Source of the DNA: Modestobacter lapidis
GTDB taxonomy: Bacteria > Actinomycetota > Actinomycetes > Mycobacteriales > Geodermatophilaceae
Direction of reading: 5' to 3'
Assembly: GCA_019779905.1 (NCBI GenBank)
Contig: JABAKE010000015.1
Location: forward strand, 44,343-108,342
DNA: 64,000 nucleotides
The first letter of the stretch is position 1; every line of letters begins with the position of its first letter. Both the position numbers and the translations under genes were made by a program. The notes under the pieces are model-generated. The model did no database searches and was not told where the DNA came from. It saw only the letters and a program-made list of their open reading frames with translations. This document shows, piece by piece, positions 1-7,601 of this stretch.

Positions 1-872
1 GCCGCGGTCAGGTGCGACAGCATCCCGGCCATCGGGGTGATCCCGACCCCGGCGCTGGCGAACACCACCGGCCGGCCCGAGTCGTCGAGTACGACGTCGC
101 CGAAGGGCACCGACATGGTGACCAGGTCCCCGACCCCGACGGAGTCGCACAGCAGGTTGGACACCTCGCCGGCCGGCTTCGCCCCGTTACCCCGGACCCG
201 CTTGACGGAGAACTGGCGGTGCTCGCCGTCATCGGCCCGGGTGAGGCTGTACTGCCGGGGCTGGCGGACACCGTCGGGCATCGGCACCTGGACGGTCACG
301 TACTGCCCGGGCAGGGAGGTCTTGACCAGCCGGTCATCGACCCGCTTGGTGCGGAAGGTGACCACGTCGGGGGTCTCGTCGATCTTCTCGGTCACCTCCC
401 AGTCCCGCCACACCGTCTCGGGCCGGACACCGCGGGCGCTGTACAGGCCGCGTTCCTGGTTGATCAGCGCGTGGGCCATCAGCCAGTACACCTCGTCCCA
501 GGCGGCGGCCACCTCGGGGGTGACCGCGTCACCGAGCACATCGACGATCGCCCAGAACAGGTGCTCGTGCACCACGTCGTACTGGGCCGGGGTGATGCCC
601 AGCGAGGCGTGCTTGTGCGCGATCCGCGACAACAGCTGCTCGGGCACCTGCTCCGGGGTCTTCACCAGCGCGCTGGCGAACACCGCGACCGAGCCGGCCA
701 GCGCCACCTGCTGGGTGCCCTCGGACTGGTTGCCGCGGTTGAACACCCCGTCGAAGAGCTGGGGATGCTCTCCGAACAGATGGGCGTAGAAACGCTTGGC
801 GATCTCCCCGATGTGCTCGGCGACGACCGGCAGGGTCGCCTCGATCACGGGGCGGGAACGGTCGGACAGCAC
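1..872 (-). CDS. hmp: Flavohaemoprotein (nitric oxide dioxygenase), 3' end beyond window
   Basis: Reading leftward from a GTG at 870-872, the protein has an N-terminal globin domain (about residues 1-136), then a ferredoxin-reductase-type FAD domain with the RQYSL flavin motif and the start of an NAD domain (FASAGVGITPM), cut by the window edge. Such proteins oxidise NO to nitrate with O2 and NAD(P)H in the cytoplasm. The globin part carries the expected Tyr (RFYAHLF) and proximal His (RIAHKHASL). It diverges from a second, different flavohaemoglobin across about 290 bp in which I found no convincing NsrR site. Confidence 0.93.
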   Translation of the reverse strand, partial: MLSDRSRPVIEATLPVVAEHIGEIAKRFYAHLFGEHPQLFDGVFNRGNQSEGTQQVALAGSVAVFASALVKTPEQVPEQLLSRIAHKHASLGITPAQYDVVHEHLFWAIVDVLGDAVTPEVAAAWDEVYWLMAHALINQERGLYSARGVRPETVWRDWEVTEKIDETPDVVTFRTKRVDDRLVKTSLPGQYVTVQVPMPDGVRQPRQYSLTRADDGEHRQFSVKRVRGNGAKPAGEVSNLLCDSVGVGDLVTMSVPFGDVVLDDSGRPVVFASAGVGITPMAGMLSHLTA

Positions 873-1169
873 GTGGACTCCTCGGTCGCTCGTCGGGATG
901 CGGGCCGGGCCGGCCGACGCCGCGTGCTCGCTGGCACCGGGTCACTCCTCACGGACCAGGGATGCCCGGTCACGCTGGGTGGAGTTCCTGGCCGCCCGAT
1001 CATCACCCTGCCGTCCGCCCGCCGCCAACGCGGGGGGTGTCCGCACCGGCGTCCGCGGGACCGGTCCGGGCCGGTTCCCGAGTGCGCAGCGTGTGCCCGC
1101 GGTCGCTAGAGTTCCGCCAACGGGATCCGGAGCACCAGCGCAGCCAGCAGCCAGCGAGGGGGAGTGTGC

Positions 1170-2306
1170 GTGGACATCCCGGCGATGCGGGCCAACTTCG
1201 GCAAGGCCTCGGCGATGGGCGACGAAGCGCCGCTGTACTTCTACACCCACCTGTTCCTGGCCCACCCCGAGACCCGGCAGATGTTCCCGGTCTCGATGGC
1301 CCACCAGCGCGACCGGCTCTTCCAGGCCCTGGGGGAGGTGGTCGCGCGGGTCGACGACCTCGACTCGCTGGTGCCGATCCTCCAGCAGCTCGGCCGTGAC
1401 CATCGGAAGTTCGGCACGGTCGCGGCCCACTACCCGGCGGTCGGCGCGAGCCTGCTGGCCACGCTCGAGCACTTCGACGACGGGTGGAACGAGCAACTGG
1501 CCGCCGACTGGACGGCGGCCTACCAGCTGGTCGCGCAGGTGATGGTCGAGGCCGCCGAGTCGGCCGACGGGCCACCGTGGTGGGATGCCGTGGTGGTGGG
1601 CCACGAGCGGCGCACCTTCGACGTCGCCGTCCTGCGGCTGCAGCCCAAGGAGCCGATGGACTTCGTGCCGGGGGAGTCGATCTCGCTGGAGACAGAACGC
1701 CGTCCCCGGCTGTGGCGCTACTACTCACCGGCCAACGCACCACGCCCCGACGGGCTGCTGGAGATCCACGTCAAGGCCCATGACGGCGGTCCGGTCAGCT
1801 CTGCCCTGGTCCGTCAGGTCCAGGTGGGCGACGAGTTGCGGCTCGGGCCGCCGGTGGGGCACCTGTCCTTCGACGCCGAGTCCGACCGGGACCTGCTGCT
1901 GGTGGCCGGGGGAACCGGGCTGGCGGCGGCGAAGTCGCTCCTCGACCACGTGACCCAGCACGGCCCGCCCCGGCGGGTCGACCTGTTCGTCGGCGCCCGC
2001 ACCGAGGAGCACCTCTACGACCGCGAGGACCTCGAGCGGCTCGCCGCCGAGCACTCCTGGCTGTCGGTCACCTTCGCCGTGTCCGAGGACTCCTGGTCCA
2101 CGCTCGAGCACGGCCACATCGCCGAGGTCATGATGCGCGGCGGGCCCTGGACCAGCCGGGACGTCTACGCCGTGGGGCCGGGACCGATGGTCGAGGACAC
2201 TGTCGCCCGGCTCGTGGCACACGGGGTCCCCCGGCAGCGCGTCCGTACCGAGGTCTTCGCACCCAGCCGACCGAGCCCCACTGTTGACGGAGAGGTGACC
2301 TCATGA
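1170..2306 (+). CDS. Flavohaemoglobin-like globin/FAD/NAD oxidoreductase (type II-like)
   Basis: About 378 residues: an N-terminal globin domain (to about 135) with Tyr in YFYTHLF and a likely proximal His in RDHRKFG, then a reductase module with the RYYSP flavin motif, a GGTGLAAAK nucleotide loop and a C-terminal GPGPMVEDT motif. The order matches flavohaemoglobins but the sequence differs clearly from the neighbouring hmp and resembles the actinobacterial type II group, whose activity is less certain than NO dioxygenation. A GTG at 1164 is possible, but GTG 1170 is better spaced behind the GAGGGGGAG at 1155-1163. Its TGA overlaps the next gene's ATG (ATGA), so translation is probably coupled. 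Confidence 0.85.
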   Translation: MDIPAMRANFGKASAMGDEAPLYFYTHLFLAHPETRQMFPVSMAHQRDRLFQALGEVVARVDDLDSLVPILQQLGRDHRKFGTVAAHYPAVGASLLATLEHFDDGWNEQLAADWTAAYQLVAQVMVEAAESADGPPWWDAVVVGHERRTFDVAVLRLQPKEPMDFVPGESISLETERRPRLWRYYSPANAPRPDGLLEIHVKAHDGGPVSSALVRQVQVGDELRLGPPVGHLSFDAESDRDLLLVAGGTGLAAAKSLLDHVTQHGPPRRVDLFVGARTEEHLYDREDLERLAAEHSWLSVTFAVSEDSWSTLEHGHIAEVMMRGGPWTSRDVYAVGPGPMVEDTVARLVAHGVPRQRVRTEVFAPSRPSPTVDGEVTS

Positions 2307-3067
2307 GCATCGAGCAGCGCGGGGCCGGAGGTGCGGGCGGGCGACTGAGCCCGGCAGACGTCCAGAGCGTGACGTTCTCGCGATCGACCATGCTCCATCC
2401 GGGTTACAGCGATGCCGAGGTCGACCGGTTCCTCGACCGCGTCGGTGACGAGCTGACCCAGCTGCAGCAGGAGAACGCCGCGCTGCAGGAGCAGCTCGCC
2501 GACCTCCAGGCGCGGCTCGAGAGCGTGGAGTCGCGTCCGGCACCGGGCGAGCAGGCGATGGGCATCCTGGCCGCCGCCCAGCAGACGGCCGACCAGTACG
2601 TGGCCGAGGCAGAGGCCTTCAGCCGGGTGATGACCAGCGAGGCGCGTGAGCAGTACGAGGGGCAACTGCGGGATGCCCGGGAGAAGGCCGGAGCGATCAT
2701 CCAGGCCGCCCAGGAGGCAGCCACGGGTGCGGTCGCGGCCGACGCCGAGAGCCGCCCCGCCGACCCGAACCACCCGGATGCCGAGGCGCTGCAGCGGCAG
2801 GTCGTCTACCTCCAGGCGTTCGGCCAGGCCTGCCGGGTGCAGCTCCGCTCCTACCTCGAGGCGCTGCTCACCGACGTCGAGACCGAGTGGGGCCGGGCTA
2901 CCCCCGAGGCCCTGCCGCAGCCACCACTGCGCTCGCCGGCGCCACCGAACCGCCCCGCGGTCGAGGCTGCGCCGGCCGAGAGCAACGGCGCTGCGCCGAC
3001 GGCCGACGCCTCGGCCACCGACCGTGAGCCCAACGTCGTGAAGTCGGTGAGCGGGCCGCAGCGCTGA
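2303..3067 (+). CDS. DivIVA-domain coiled-coil protein
   Basis: 254 residues. After a short head comes a DivIVA-type N-terminal motif (VTFSRSTMLHPGYSDAEVD), a coiled coil rich in Gln/Glu/Leu (about 50-75), a second helical segment (about 90-150) and an acidic, Pro/Ala-rich tail. DivIVA/Wag31 family members scaffold polar or septal membranes; this one is not next to division genes and is a shorter, divergent relative. The start overlaps the flavohaemoglobin stop by four bases. Its role here is not known; coupling to a haem-flavin enzyme is unusual for the family. Confidence 0.8.
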   Translation: MSIEQRGAGGAGGRLSPADVQSVTFSRSTMLHPGYSDAEVDRFLDRVGDELTQLQQENAALQEQLADLQARLESVESRPAPGEQAMGILAAAQQTADQYVAEAEAFSRVMTSEAREQYEGQLRDAREKAGAIIQAAQEAATGAVAADAESRPADPNHPDAEALQRQVVYLQAFGQACRVQLRSYLEALLTDVETEWGRATPEALPQPPLRSPAPPNRPAVEAAPAESNGAAPTADASATDREPNVVKSVSGPQR

Positions 3068-3080
3068 CGCCCGGCCACCC

Positions 3081-3776
3081 TCAGTCGAGGGTCGCCTCCA
3101 GGCGCAGCCGGCAGGCGTCCGGTTCGGAGAAGGGAAGCAGCTCCGTGCCGTCCGGATCCTCCCCGTAGGCCTGGAGCGCGCCACGTACGACACCCAGGTG
3201 AACGGCGCAGACGACCTCGGGGTGGCGCCGGGCGGCGTCCAGGAGGGGGCACCGGGTCAGGTCCGCGGTGCCGGCAGCGGCATCGATCCGCGGCGCGAAC
3301 CCGAGTTCGCCCAGCAGTTCGAGCACCTCCTCGCGCGCGCCCCGGCCGCCGGCGTCGGCCGGCGGACGGTCGCGCGCCAGCTCCTGTCCCCACGCAGCGC
3401 CGGCCGCGATCGCGTCCCGGCGCGCGTCCCCGCTGCTCCGCGCGAGGGCTGAGGCCAGTGCGACGGCCAGGCCGGTGGAGGGCGACGGCCGGTCCGTCGG
3501 ATCCCCGGCCGAGGTGCGGTAGAGCCACGCCGGACGGCCACGACCGCGGGGGGCGGCCCGTTCCCGGTGGACCAGTCCCTGCTCGACGAGCGCGTCCAGG
3601 TGTTCCCGCACGGTGTTCGGGTGCAGCCCGGTGATCCCGGCCAGGGTGGTGAGGCTGCTCGGCGCCGGCCGGGACTGCAGCGTGCCGAGGACCAGGGCGC
3701 GCGACCGGGAGAGCGCCGCGCGCGCGGCCTGCTGGTCGGTGGCCCGGGGACCGGGCGGGCGCCCATGATTTTCCAC
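3081..3776 (-). CDS. HTH transcriptional regulator with C-terminal Cys/His sensor motif (SufR-like)
   Basis: 231 residues from a GTG at 3774-3776. A winged helix-turn-helix of ArsR/MarR type (about 25-85; SLTTLAGITGLHPNTVREHL) is followed by a C-terminal domain containing CPLL, then ten residues later VVCAVHLG. This Cys...Cys-x2-His pattern recalls SufR-type iron-sulfur regulators; ligand binding is inferred. It is the last gene of the leftward operon, 14 bp after the TDT gene, and may regulate that operon. The open frame continues upstream without a better start because the TDT gene lies there. Confidence 0.8.
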   Translation of the reverse strand: MENHGRPPGPRATDQQAARAALSRSRALVLGTLQSRPAPSSLTTLAGITGLHPNTVREHLDALVEQGLVHRERAAPRGRGRPAWLYRTSAGDPTDRPSPSTGLAVALASALARSSGDARRDAIAAGAAWGQELARDRPPADAGGRGAREEVLELLGELGFAPRIDAAAGTADLTRCPLLDAARRHPEVVCAVHLGVVRGALQAYGEDPDGTELLPFSEPDACRLRLEATLD

Positions 3777-3790
3777 GAGACCGATCGTAG

Positions 3791-4885
3791 TTAATGCTGG
3801 GCGGATCTCCGAGCGGATCCGCGCCGCGGTCCCGCTCGCCGGTCGCGGGGAAGGAGCACGGTGTCCACCAGGTGCCACGTCATCGCGCCCAGGGTCAGCG
3901 TCCCGGCGGCGAGGGCCGCCCACAGCTCGACCCTGCCGATGCTCTCGACCAGGGGCAGGTCGTCGGCCCTGCCGAGGGAGATTCCGGCGACCGCGTACAT
4001 CCCTAGCGGGAAGACGACGCTCCACAGAGCGGCCTCGTAGGTCAGCGGCACCCGGTGTCGCAGGTGCCGCCACCAGCCGGCGGCGACCAGTACCGGGATG
4101 AGCCAGGTCGCGAACGCCCAGAACACCACCGAGGTGCCCGCGATCAGCCCGCGCGTGGCCGCGACCATGGGGGCGTCGGCCATCTCGACGATCCGGGCGC
4201 CGGCGACCACCGTGATGGCGCCGGCGCCCATGGCGACCCAGTAAGGGGGCGTGAGCTCCTCGGGTCCGAACTCGTAGAGCATCATCCGGGCGCCGACGAA
4301 GATGCCGGCAGCGGCGTAGAGGAACACGCCCACGGACCAGCAGAACACCGCGACCACCGCCAGCAGCTGGCGCCCGGGGTCGTACACGGGTTCCAGCGCG
4401 GCGGCCGAGACGGCGACGGACTGGCTGGCCACGACCCAGATGAACCAGGTGCCGTTGGCGGCGGCGAGGATCGGGCGACGCTCGCGGCCCAGGACCGCCG
4501 TCCACGGGACCACGTAGCCCAGCACCAGCCAGCACAGTCCGGAGGCAGCCAGCAGGACGGCGGTCAGCGCGTGGTGCCCGTCCATCGCAAGCCGGACGCC
4601 GAGGACGTTGGCGCCGGCGATGGTGGTGAAGAAGCCGAACCCACGGCGTGGGTCGGTGAAGTCCTGGGCGACCGCGTCGCGGTGGGCCACCACCCGCCAG
4701 CAGGTCAGCAGGGTCAGCACCACGAAGGATCCCGCGCAGCCGGCCAGCAACCACGCCGAGAGCGTGGGCAGGCCGCTCAGCGACGTTCCGACGGAGAGGA
4801 TGCCGCTGGCCATGACCAGGGCGAAGTAGCCCGGCGCGAGGCTGCGCACGGCTTCCTGGGTCCGGGCCATCACACCGGCGAGCAT
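3791..4885 (-). CDS. TDT (tellurite-resistance/dicarboxylate, SLAC1-like) family channel
   Basis: About 364 residues with roughly ten hydrophobic segments across the length and a basic C-terminal tail. The N-terminal stretch APGYFALVMASGILSVG is typical of the TehA/Mae1/SLAC1 fold, a family of anion channels and exporters of C4-dicarboxylates, sulfite or other anions. Substrate cannot be read from the sequence; the DUF2249 and hemerythrin neighbours make a nitrogen-oxide or sulfite anion worth testing. ATG at 4885 was chosen; GTG at 4894 is an alternative. The gene lies between the hemerythrin gene (63 bp upstream) and the regulator. Confidence 0.82.
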   Translation of the reverse strand: MLAGVMARTQEAVRSLAPGYFALVMASGILSVGTSLSGLPTLSAWLLAGCAGSFVVLTLLTCWRVVAHRDAVAQDFTDPRRGFGFFTTIAGANVLGVRLAMDGHHALTAVLLAASGLCWLVLGYVVPWTAVLGRERRPILAAANGTWFIWVVASQSVAVSAAALEPVYDPGRQLLAVVAVFCWSVGVFLYAAAGIFVGARMMLYEFGPEELTPPYWVAMGAGAITVVAGARIVEMADAPMVAATRGLIAGTSVVFWAFATWLIPVLVAAGWWRHLRHRVPLTYEAALWSVVFPLGMYAVAGISLGRADDLPLVESIGRVELWAALAAGTLTLGAMTWHLVDTVLLPRDRRAGPRRGSARRSAQH

Positions 4886-4948
4886 GGTTCCCACGCTAGC
4901 GGCGCGACCAGCCGGTCGACGTGCCCGGACGGCCCAGCTGCGCGGGGC

Positions 4949-5671
4949 TCACCCCGAGGCGCGGCGGAGCACCTCGGCCTCCCAGTTCAGCGGTCCCTCC
5001 ACCACCGACGTCCACCGGTGCTCACCGGGCAGGCGTCGTTGCAGCAGACCCCAGAGCCGGTCCAGCCGTCCGCTGGACCGGATCGTCACCTGCTCGCCCG
5101 GCCGCAGCCGGGTCAGCCGGTCCACGGCGACGCGGTCGGCGAAGCCGGTCGGCAGCGCGTCCAGGTCCAGCACGGGGCCCTCGCTGAGCAGGAACCACCC
5201 GGCGTGGTGCGGTGCGTCCTGCCGTGCACCGGCCTCCTCGGCCACTCCGGCGAGCACCTCCTCCTCGTGCCGCAGGTGCCGGCCGAGCCGGTCGTCGAGG
5301 TCGGTGAGCGCCCGGACCAGGCGTCCGGTGTCCCGGCCGTCGTCAGTGGCGGCGCAGGTCACCTCGTCGACCGCGTCCCGGAGGCCGGCGTGCTCGGCGG
5401 CGAGCTGCCGGGCACGCGGATCGGCGTGGCTGCCACAGGCCCGGGCGAACAGCCGGCGTTCCTCCGCCGCCGCCTGGTCCAGCACCTCATGGTGCAGGTA
5501 GGCCAGCAGCGCCTGCACCTCCGCGACCGGCCAGGAGCCGGCGCCCAGCGCGTCGATCACCCGCTGACGGCGCAGCCCGGTCTCCTGGTGCAGTGCCCGG
5601 TGCTCCGCGGCGAGGGTGTCCGGCGCCGCGCCCCCTGCCGCTGCCCTCGGCGCGTCGGGCATCGCGGACAT
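4949..5671 (-). CDS. Hemerythrin HHE domain protein with C-terminal DUF2249
   Basis: 240 residues. The N-terminal half has hemerythrin-like His/Glu ligand positions (LAAEHRALHQE, YLHHEVLDQAAAEE, RHLRHEEE), consistent with a di-iron or related metal site in a four-helix bundle. The C-terminal 75 residues are a DUF2249 domain (VLDLDALP through RLRPGEQVTI). Such proteins are associated with oxygen, NO or iron handling. The ATG at 5671 shares its A with the TGA of the upstream DUF2249 gene (TGATG), which fixes the start and indicates coupled translation. Confidence 0.86.
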   Translation of the reverse strand: MSAMPDAPRAAAGGAAPDTLAAEHRALHQETGLRRQRVIDALGAGSWPVAEVQALLAYLHHEVLDQAAAEERRLFARACGSHADPRARQLAAEHAGLRDAVDEVTCAATDDGRDTGRLVRALTDLDDRLGRHLRHEEEVLAGVAEEAGARQDAPHHAGWFLLSEGPVLDLDALPTGFADRVAVDRLTRLRPGEQVTIRSSGRLDRLWGLLQRRLPGEHRWTSVVEGPLNWEAEVLRRASG

Positions 5672-5979
5672 CACGCGATCCGCACGAGGGTGCGGGCGGC
5701 GCCCACGGCATCGCTGGTGTGCGACCAGCGGTAGGCCCGCTGCATGCGCGCCTCGGCCTCCCACTCCAGCCAGTACACGTCCTCGGGTCGGTCGCTCGTG
5801 ACCTGCAGCTCCTGGCCGGGGTGCAGCTCGCGAAGGGCGGCGAGGAGCCGGCTGCGACGGGTGTCGTACGTGCTGTCCCGGACGTCGAGCCGGATCGGTG
5901 GTCCGCCCGGCGGCCGCCCGTTCGCCCCAGCGCGGATCGGGGCGGCGGAGTGGGGGAGGAGCTCGCGGGTCGTGGTCAT
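5671..5979 (-). CDS. Stand-alone DUF2249 domain protein
   Basis: 102 residues: a short Pro/Gly-rich head, then one DUF2249 domain (RLDVRDSTYDTRRSRLLAAL, LHPGQELQV, ending in RTLVRIA). DUF2249 proteins are small TusA-like alpha/beta folds often encoded with hemerythrins, NO-responsive regulators and denitrification genes; the biochemical role is unknown. This is the first gene of the leftward operon, behind a recognisable promoter at 6018-6046, with a GGAGG ribosome site upstream of the ATG. Confidence 0.82.
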   Translation of the reverse strand: MTTTRELLPHSAAPIRAGANGRPPGGPPIRLDVRDSTYDTRRSRLLAALRELHPGQELQVTSDRPEDVYWLEWEAEARMQRAYRWSHTSDAVGAARTLVRIA

Positions 5980-6017
5980 CTGGACCTCCGGGCGGGATGC
6001 AGTCTGCTGACCCCTTT

Positions 6018-6046
6018 TTTCTACAGTCAGCTCCGTGCAAAAACAA
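6018..6046 (-). promoter_or_regulatory. Putative promoter of the DUF2249-hemerythrin-TDT-HTH operon
   Basis: On the minus strand, TTGTTT (6041-6046) and TAGAAA (6018-6023) are separated by 17 bp, fitting a housekeeping-sigma promoter. The start codon is about 40 bp downstream of the -10. The A/T-rich patch stands out from the surrounding GC-rich DNA. Confidence 0.5.
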
Positions 6047-6210
6047 CCCTTCGAGGGGCCGCCGACCGGGGAACGGTTCGGCCGGCACGCCGTGCAGCGC
6101 GACGAGGGTGGGGCTCCACGACGTCGCCGGCGACATCTGGTTCGGTGAGCTCACGCACCGCCCGTCCGCGCTCCGCGACGTCCCGTGCTCCACCGACGAG
6201 AGGACCCCTG

Positions 6211-6936
6211 ATGCCCCCCACCGAGACCCCGTCGCTGCGGGAACGGCTGGCCGCCGGGCGGGCCTGCACCGGGTTGTGGAGCCTGCTGCCCGGCGTGGTG
6301 ACCGCCGAGCTGCTGGCCGGCACCGGCGCCGACTTCGTGGTGCTCGACCTGCAGCACGGCGGCCTCGCCGAGGCCGAGCTGCCCGGCGTCGCGGCTGCGG
6401 TCGTGGCGGCCGGCTCGGTGCCGCTGGTGCGCACCCGCAGCCCGCACCCCGCCGACGTCGGCCGGCCGCTGGACCTGGGCGCGCACGGCGTCGTCGTGCC
6501 CAGCGTGCTGGACGCCGACCATGCCCGCGAGGTGGTGGCGGCCGGCCGGTACGGCCCGACCGGCACCCGCTCGGCAGGCCGGCTGTCCGGCGGCTCCGAC
6601 GACCCGTTGGTGGTGGTGATGGTGGAGACGGCCGGCGCGCTCGCCGAGCTCGACGCGGTGCTCGCCATCGACGGGCTGGACGGCGTGTACGTGGGGCCGG
6701 TGGACCTCTCGCTGTCCCTCGGCCGGGCCGGCGAGGACATCGGGGAGGTGCTCTCGTCGGTGATCGCGCGCGCGGTGGCCGCCGGCGTCCCGGTCGGCGT
6801 GCACGCCTTCGACGGCACGACGGCCGCCGGGTACGCAGCGGAGGGCGCCACGATCGTCACCGCCGCCATGGACACCATCGCGCTCGGCGCCGCGCTCACC
6901 GGGCACGTGCGCGCGGCCCGTGGTGCCCGGGGCTGA
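6211..6936 (+). CDS. HpcH/HpaI-type aldolase/citrate lyase family protein
   Basis: 241 residues forming a phosphoenolpyruvate-binding TIM barrel. Visible motifs: GLWSLLPGVVTAELLAG, FVVLDLQHGG, the loop GAHGVVVPSV, metal ligand Glu in VVMVETAGAL, and YVGPVDLSLSLG. Relatives cleave or make 4-hydroxy-2-oxo acids such as 2,4-dihydroxyheptanedioate. No aromatic degradation genes flank it, so the substrate is open. The stop overlaps the next start by 17 bp. Confidence 0.88.
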   Translation: MPPTETPSLRERLAAGRACTGLWSLLPGVVTAELLAGTGADFVVLDLQHGGLAEAELPGVAAAVVAAGSVPLVRTRSPHPADVGRPLDLGAHGVVVPSVLDADHAREVVAAGRYGPTGTRSAGRLSGGSDDPLVVVMVETAGALAELDAVLAIDGLDGVYVGPVDLSLSLGRAGEDIGEVLSSVIARAVAAGVPVGVHAFDGTTAAGYAAEGATIVTAAMDTIALGAALTGHVRAARGARG

Positions 6937-7447
6937 GGCGGTCGCGTCCGGCCGGGACCGGGTGCGGGCCTCGGGCTGGGACTACCTGGTCATCGTCGGC
7001 TGGCTGGCCGTGCTGACCGTGCTCGGGGTCGTCGTCCGCGGAGTGCTCCCGCCGGGCGCCGATGCCCCGTCCGCACTGGCCGCGGATGCCGTGGCCCTGG
7101 TGCTGTCCGTGCTGCCGGTCTGGACCTACCTGACGCTCACCGAGCGCGGGGCCGCGCAGGCGACCTGGGGCAAGCGGCGCACCGGGCTGCGGGTCGTGGC
7201 CGCCGGCGGGAACCGGGCCGGAGGAGCCCGGGTGGCCGTCCGGAACGCGGTCAAGCTGCTGCCCTGGCAGCTGGCCCACGTGTCGGTGGCCCGGGTGATC
7301 CTGGAGGTCGAGGCGCCCGTGGTCATCGGGACGACGTACGGGCTGTCCCTGCTGCTGCCCGTGGTGAGCATTGCGATGGCCTGGCGCGATCCGCTGCACC
7401 GGGCGCTGCACCACCGGATCGCCGGAACCCGGGTCGTCCCCGCCTGA
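6920..7447 (+). CDS. RDD family membrane protein
   Basis: 175 residues with an RDD-type core: a first transmembrane helix (YLVIVGWLAVLTVLGVVV), a second (about 45-65), the conserved TWGKRRTGLRVV segment, a third helix and a C-terminal WRDPLHRALHHRIAGTRVV signature. Function of RDD proteins is mostly unknown; some affect ion homeostasis. The GTG start lies inside the 3' end of the aldolase gene, so the two are probably co-transcribed. Confidence 0.85.
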   Translation: MVPGAEAVASGRDRVRASGWDYLVIVGWLAVLTVLGVVVRGVLPPGADAPSALAADAVALVLSVLPVWTYLTLTERGAAQATWGKRRTGLRVVAAGGNRAGGARVAVRNAVKLLPWQLAHVSVARVILEVEAPVVIGTTYGLSLLLPVVSIAMAWRDPLHRALHHRIAGTRVVPA

Positions 7448-7601
7448 CGGGGTGGGTGGCCGCTGCGCGGTCAGCCGGAAACGCAGGGTGACGACGCCCG
7501 CTCGGCCCGTCGCACCGCGTTGCGGGTGCCGCCCGTCCGGGTGTCTGCTGCCCCCGCCAGCGGGCGCGGGTGGCGTGGCCGCTGCGAACGGGGAGGCCTG
7601 C

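Noticed and set aside
873..1169. NsrR or other NO-responsive operator between the flavohaemoglobin genes
   Set aside because: No palindrome of the expected kind could be seen; only a weak TAGAGT -10-like box at 1107-1112.
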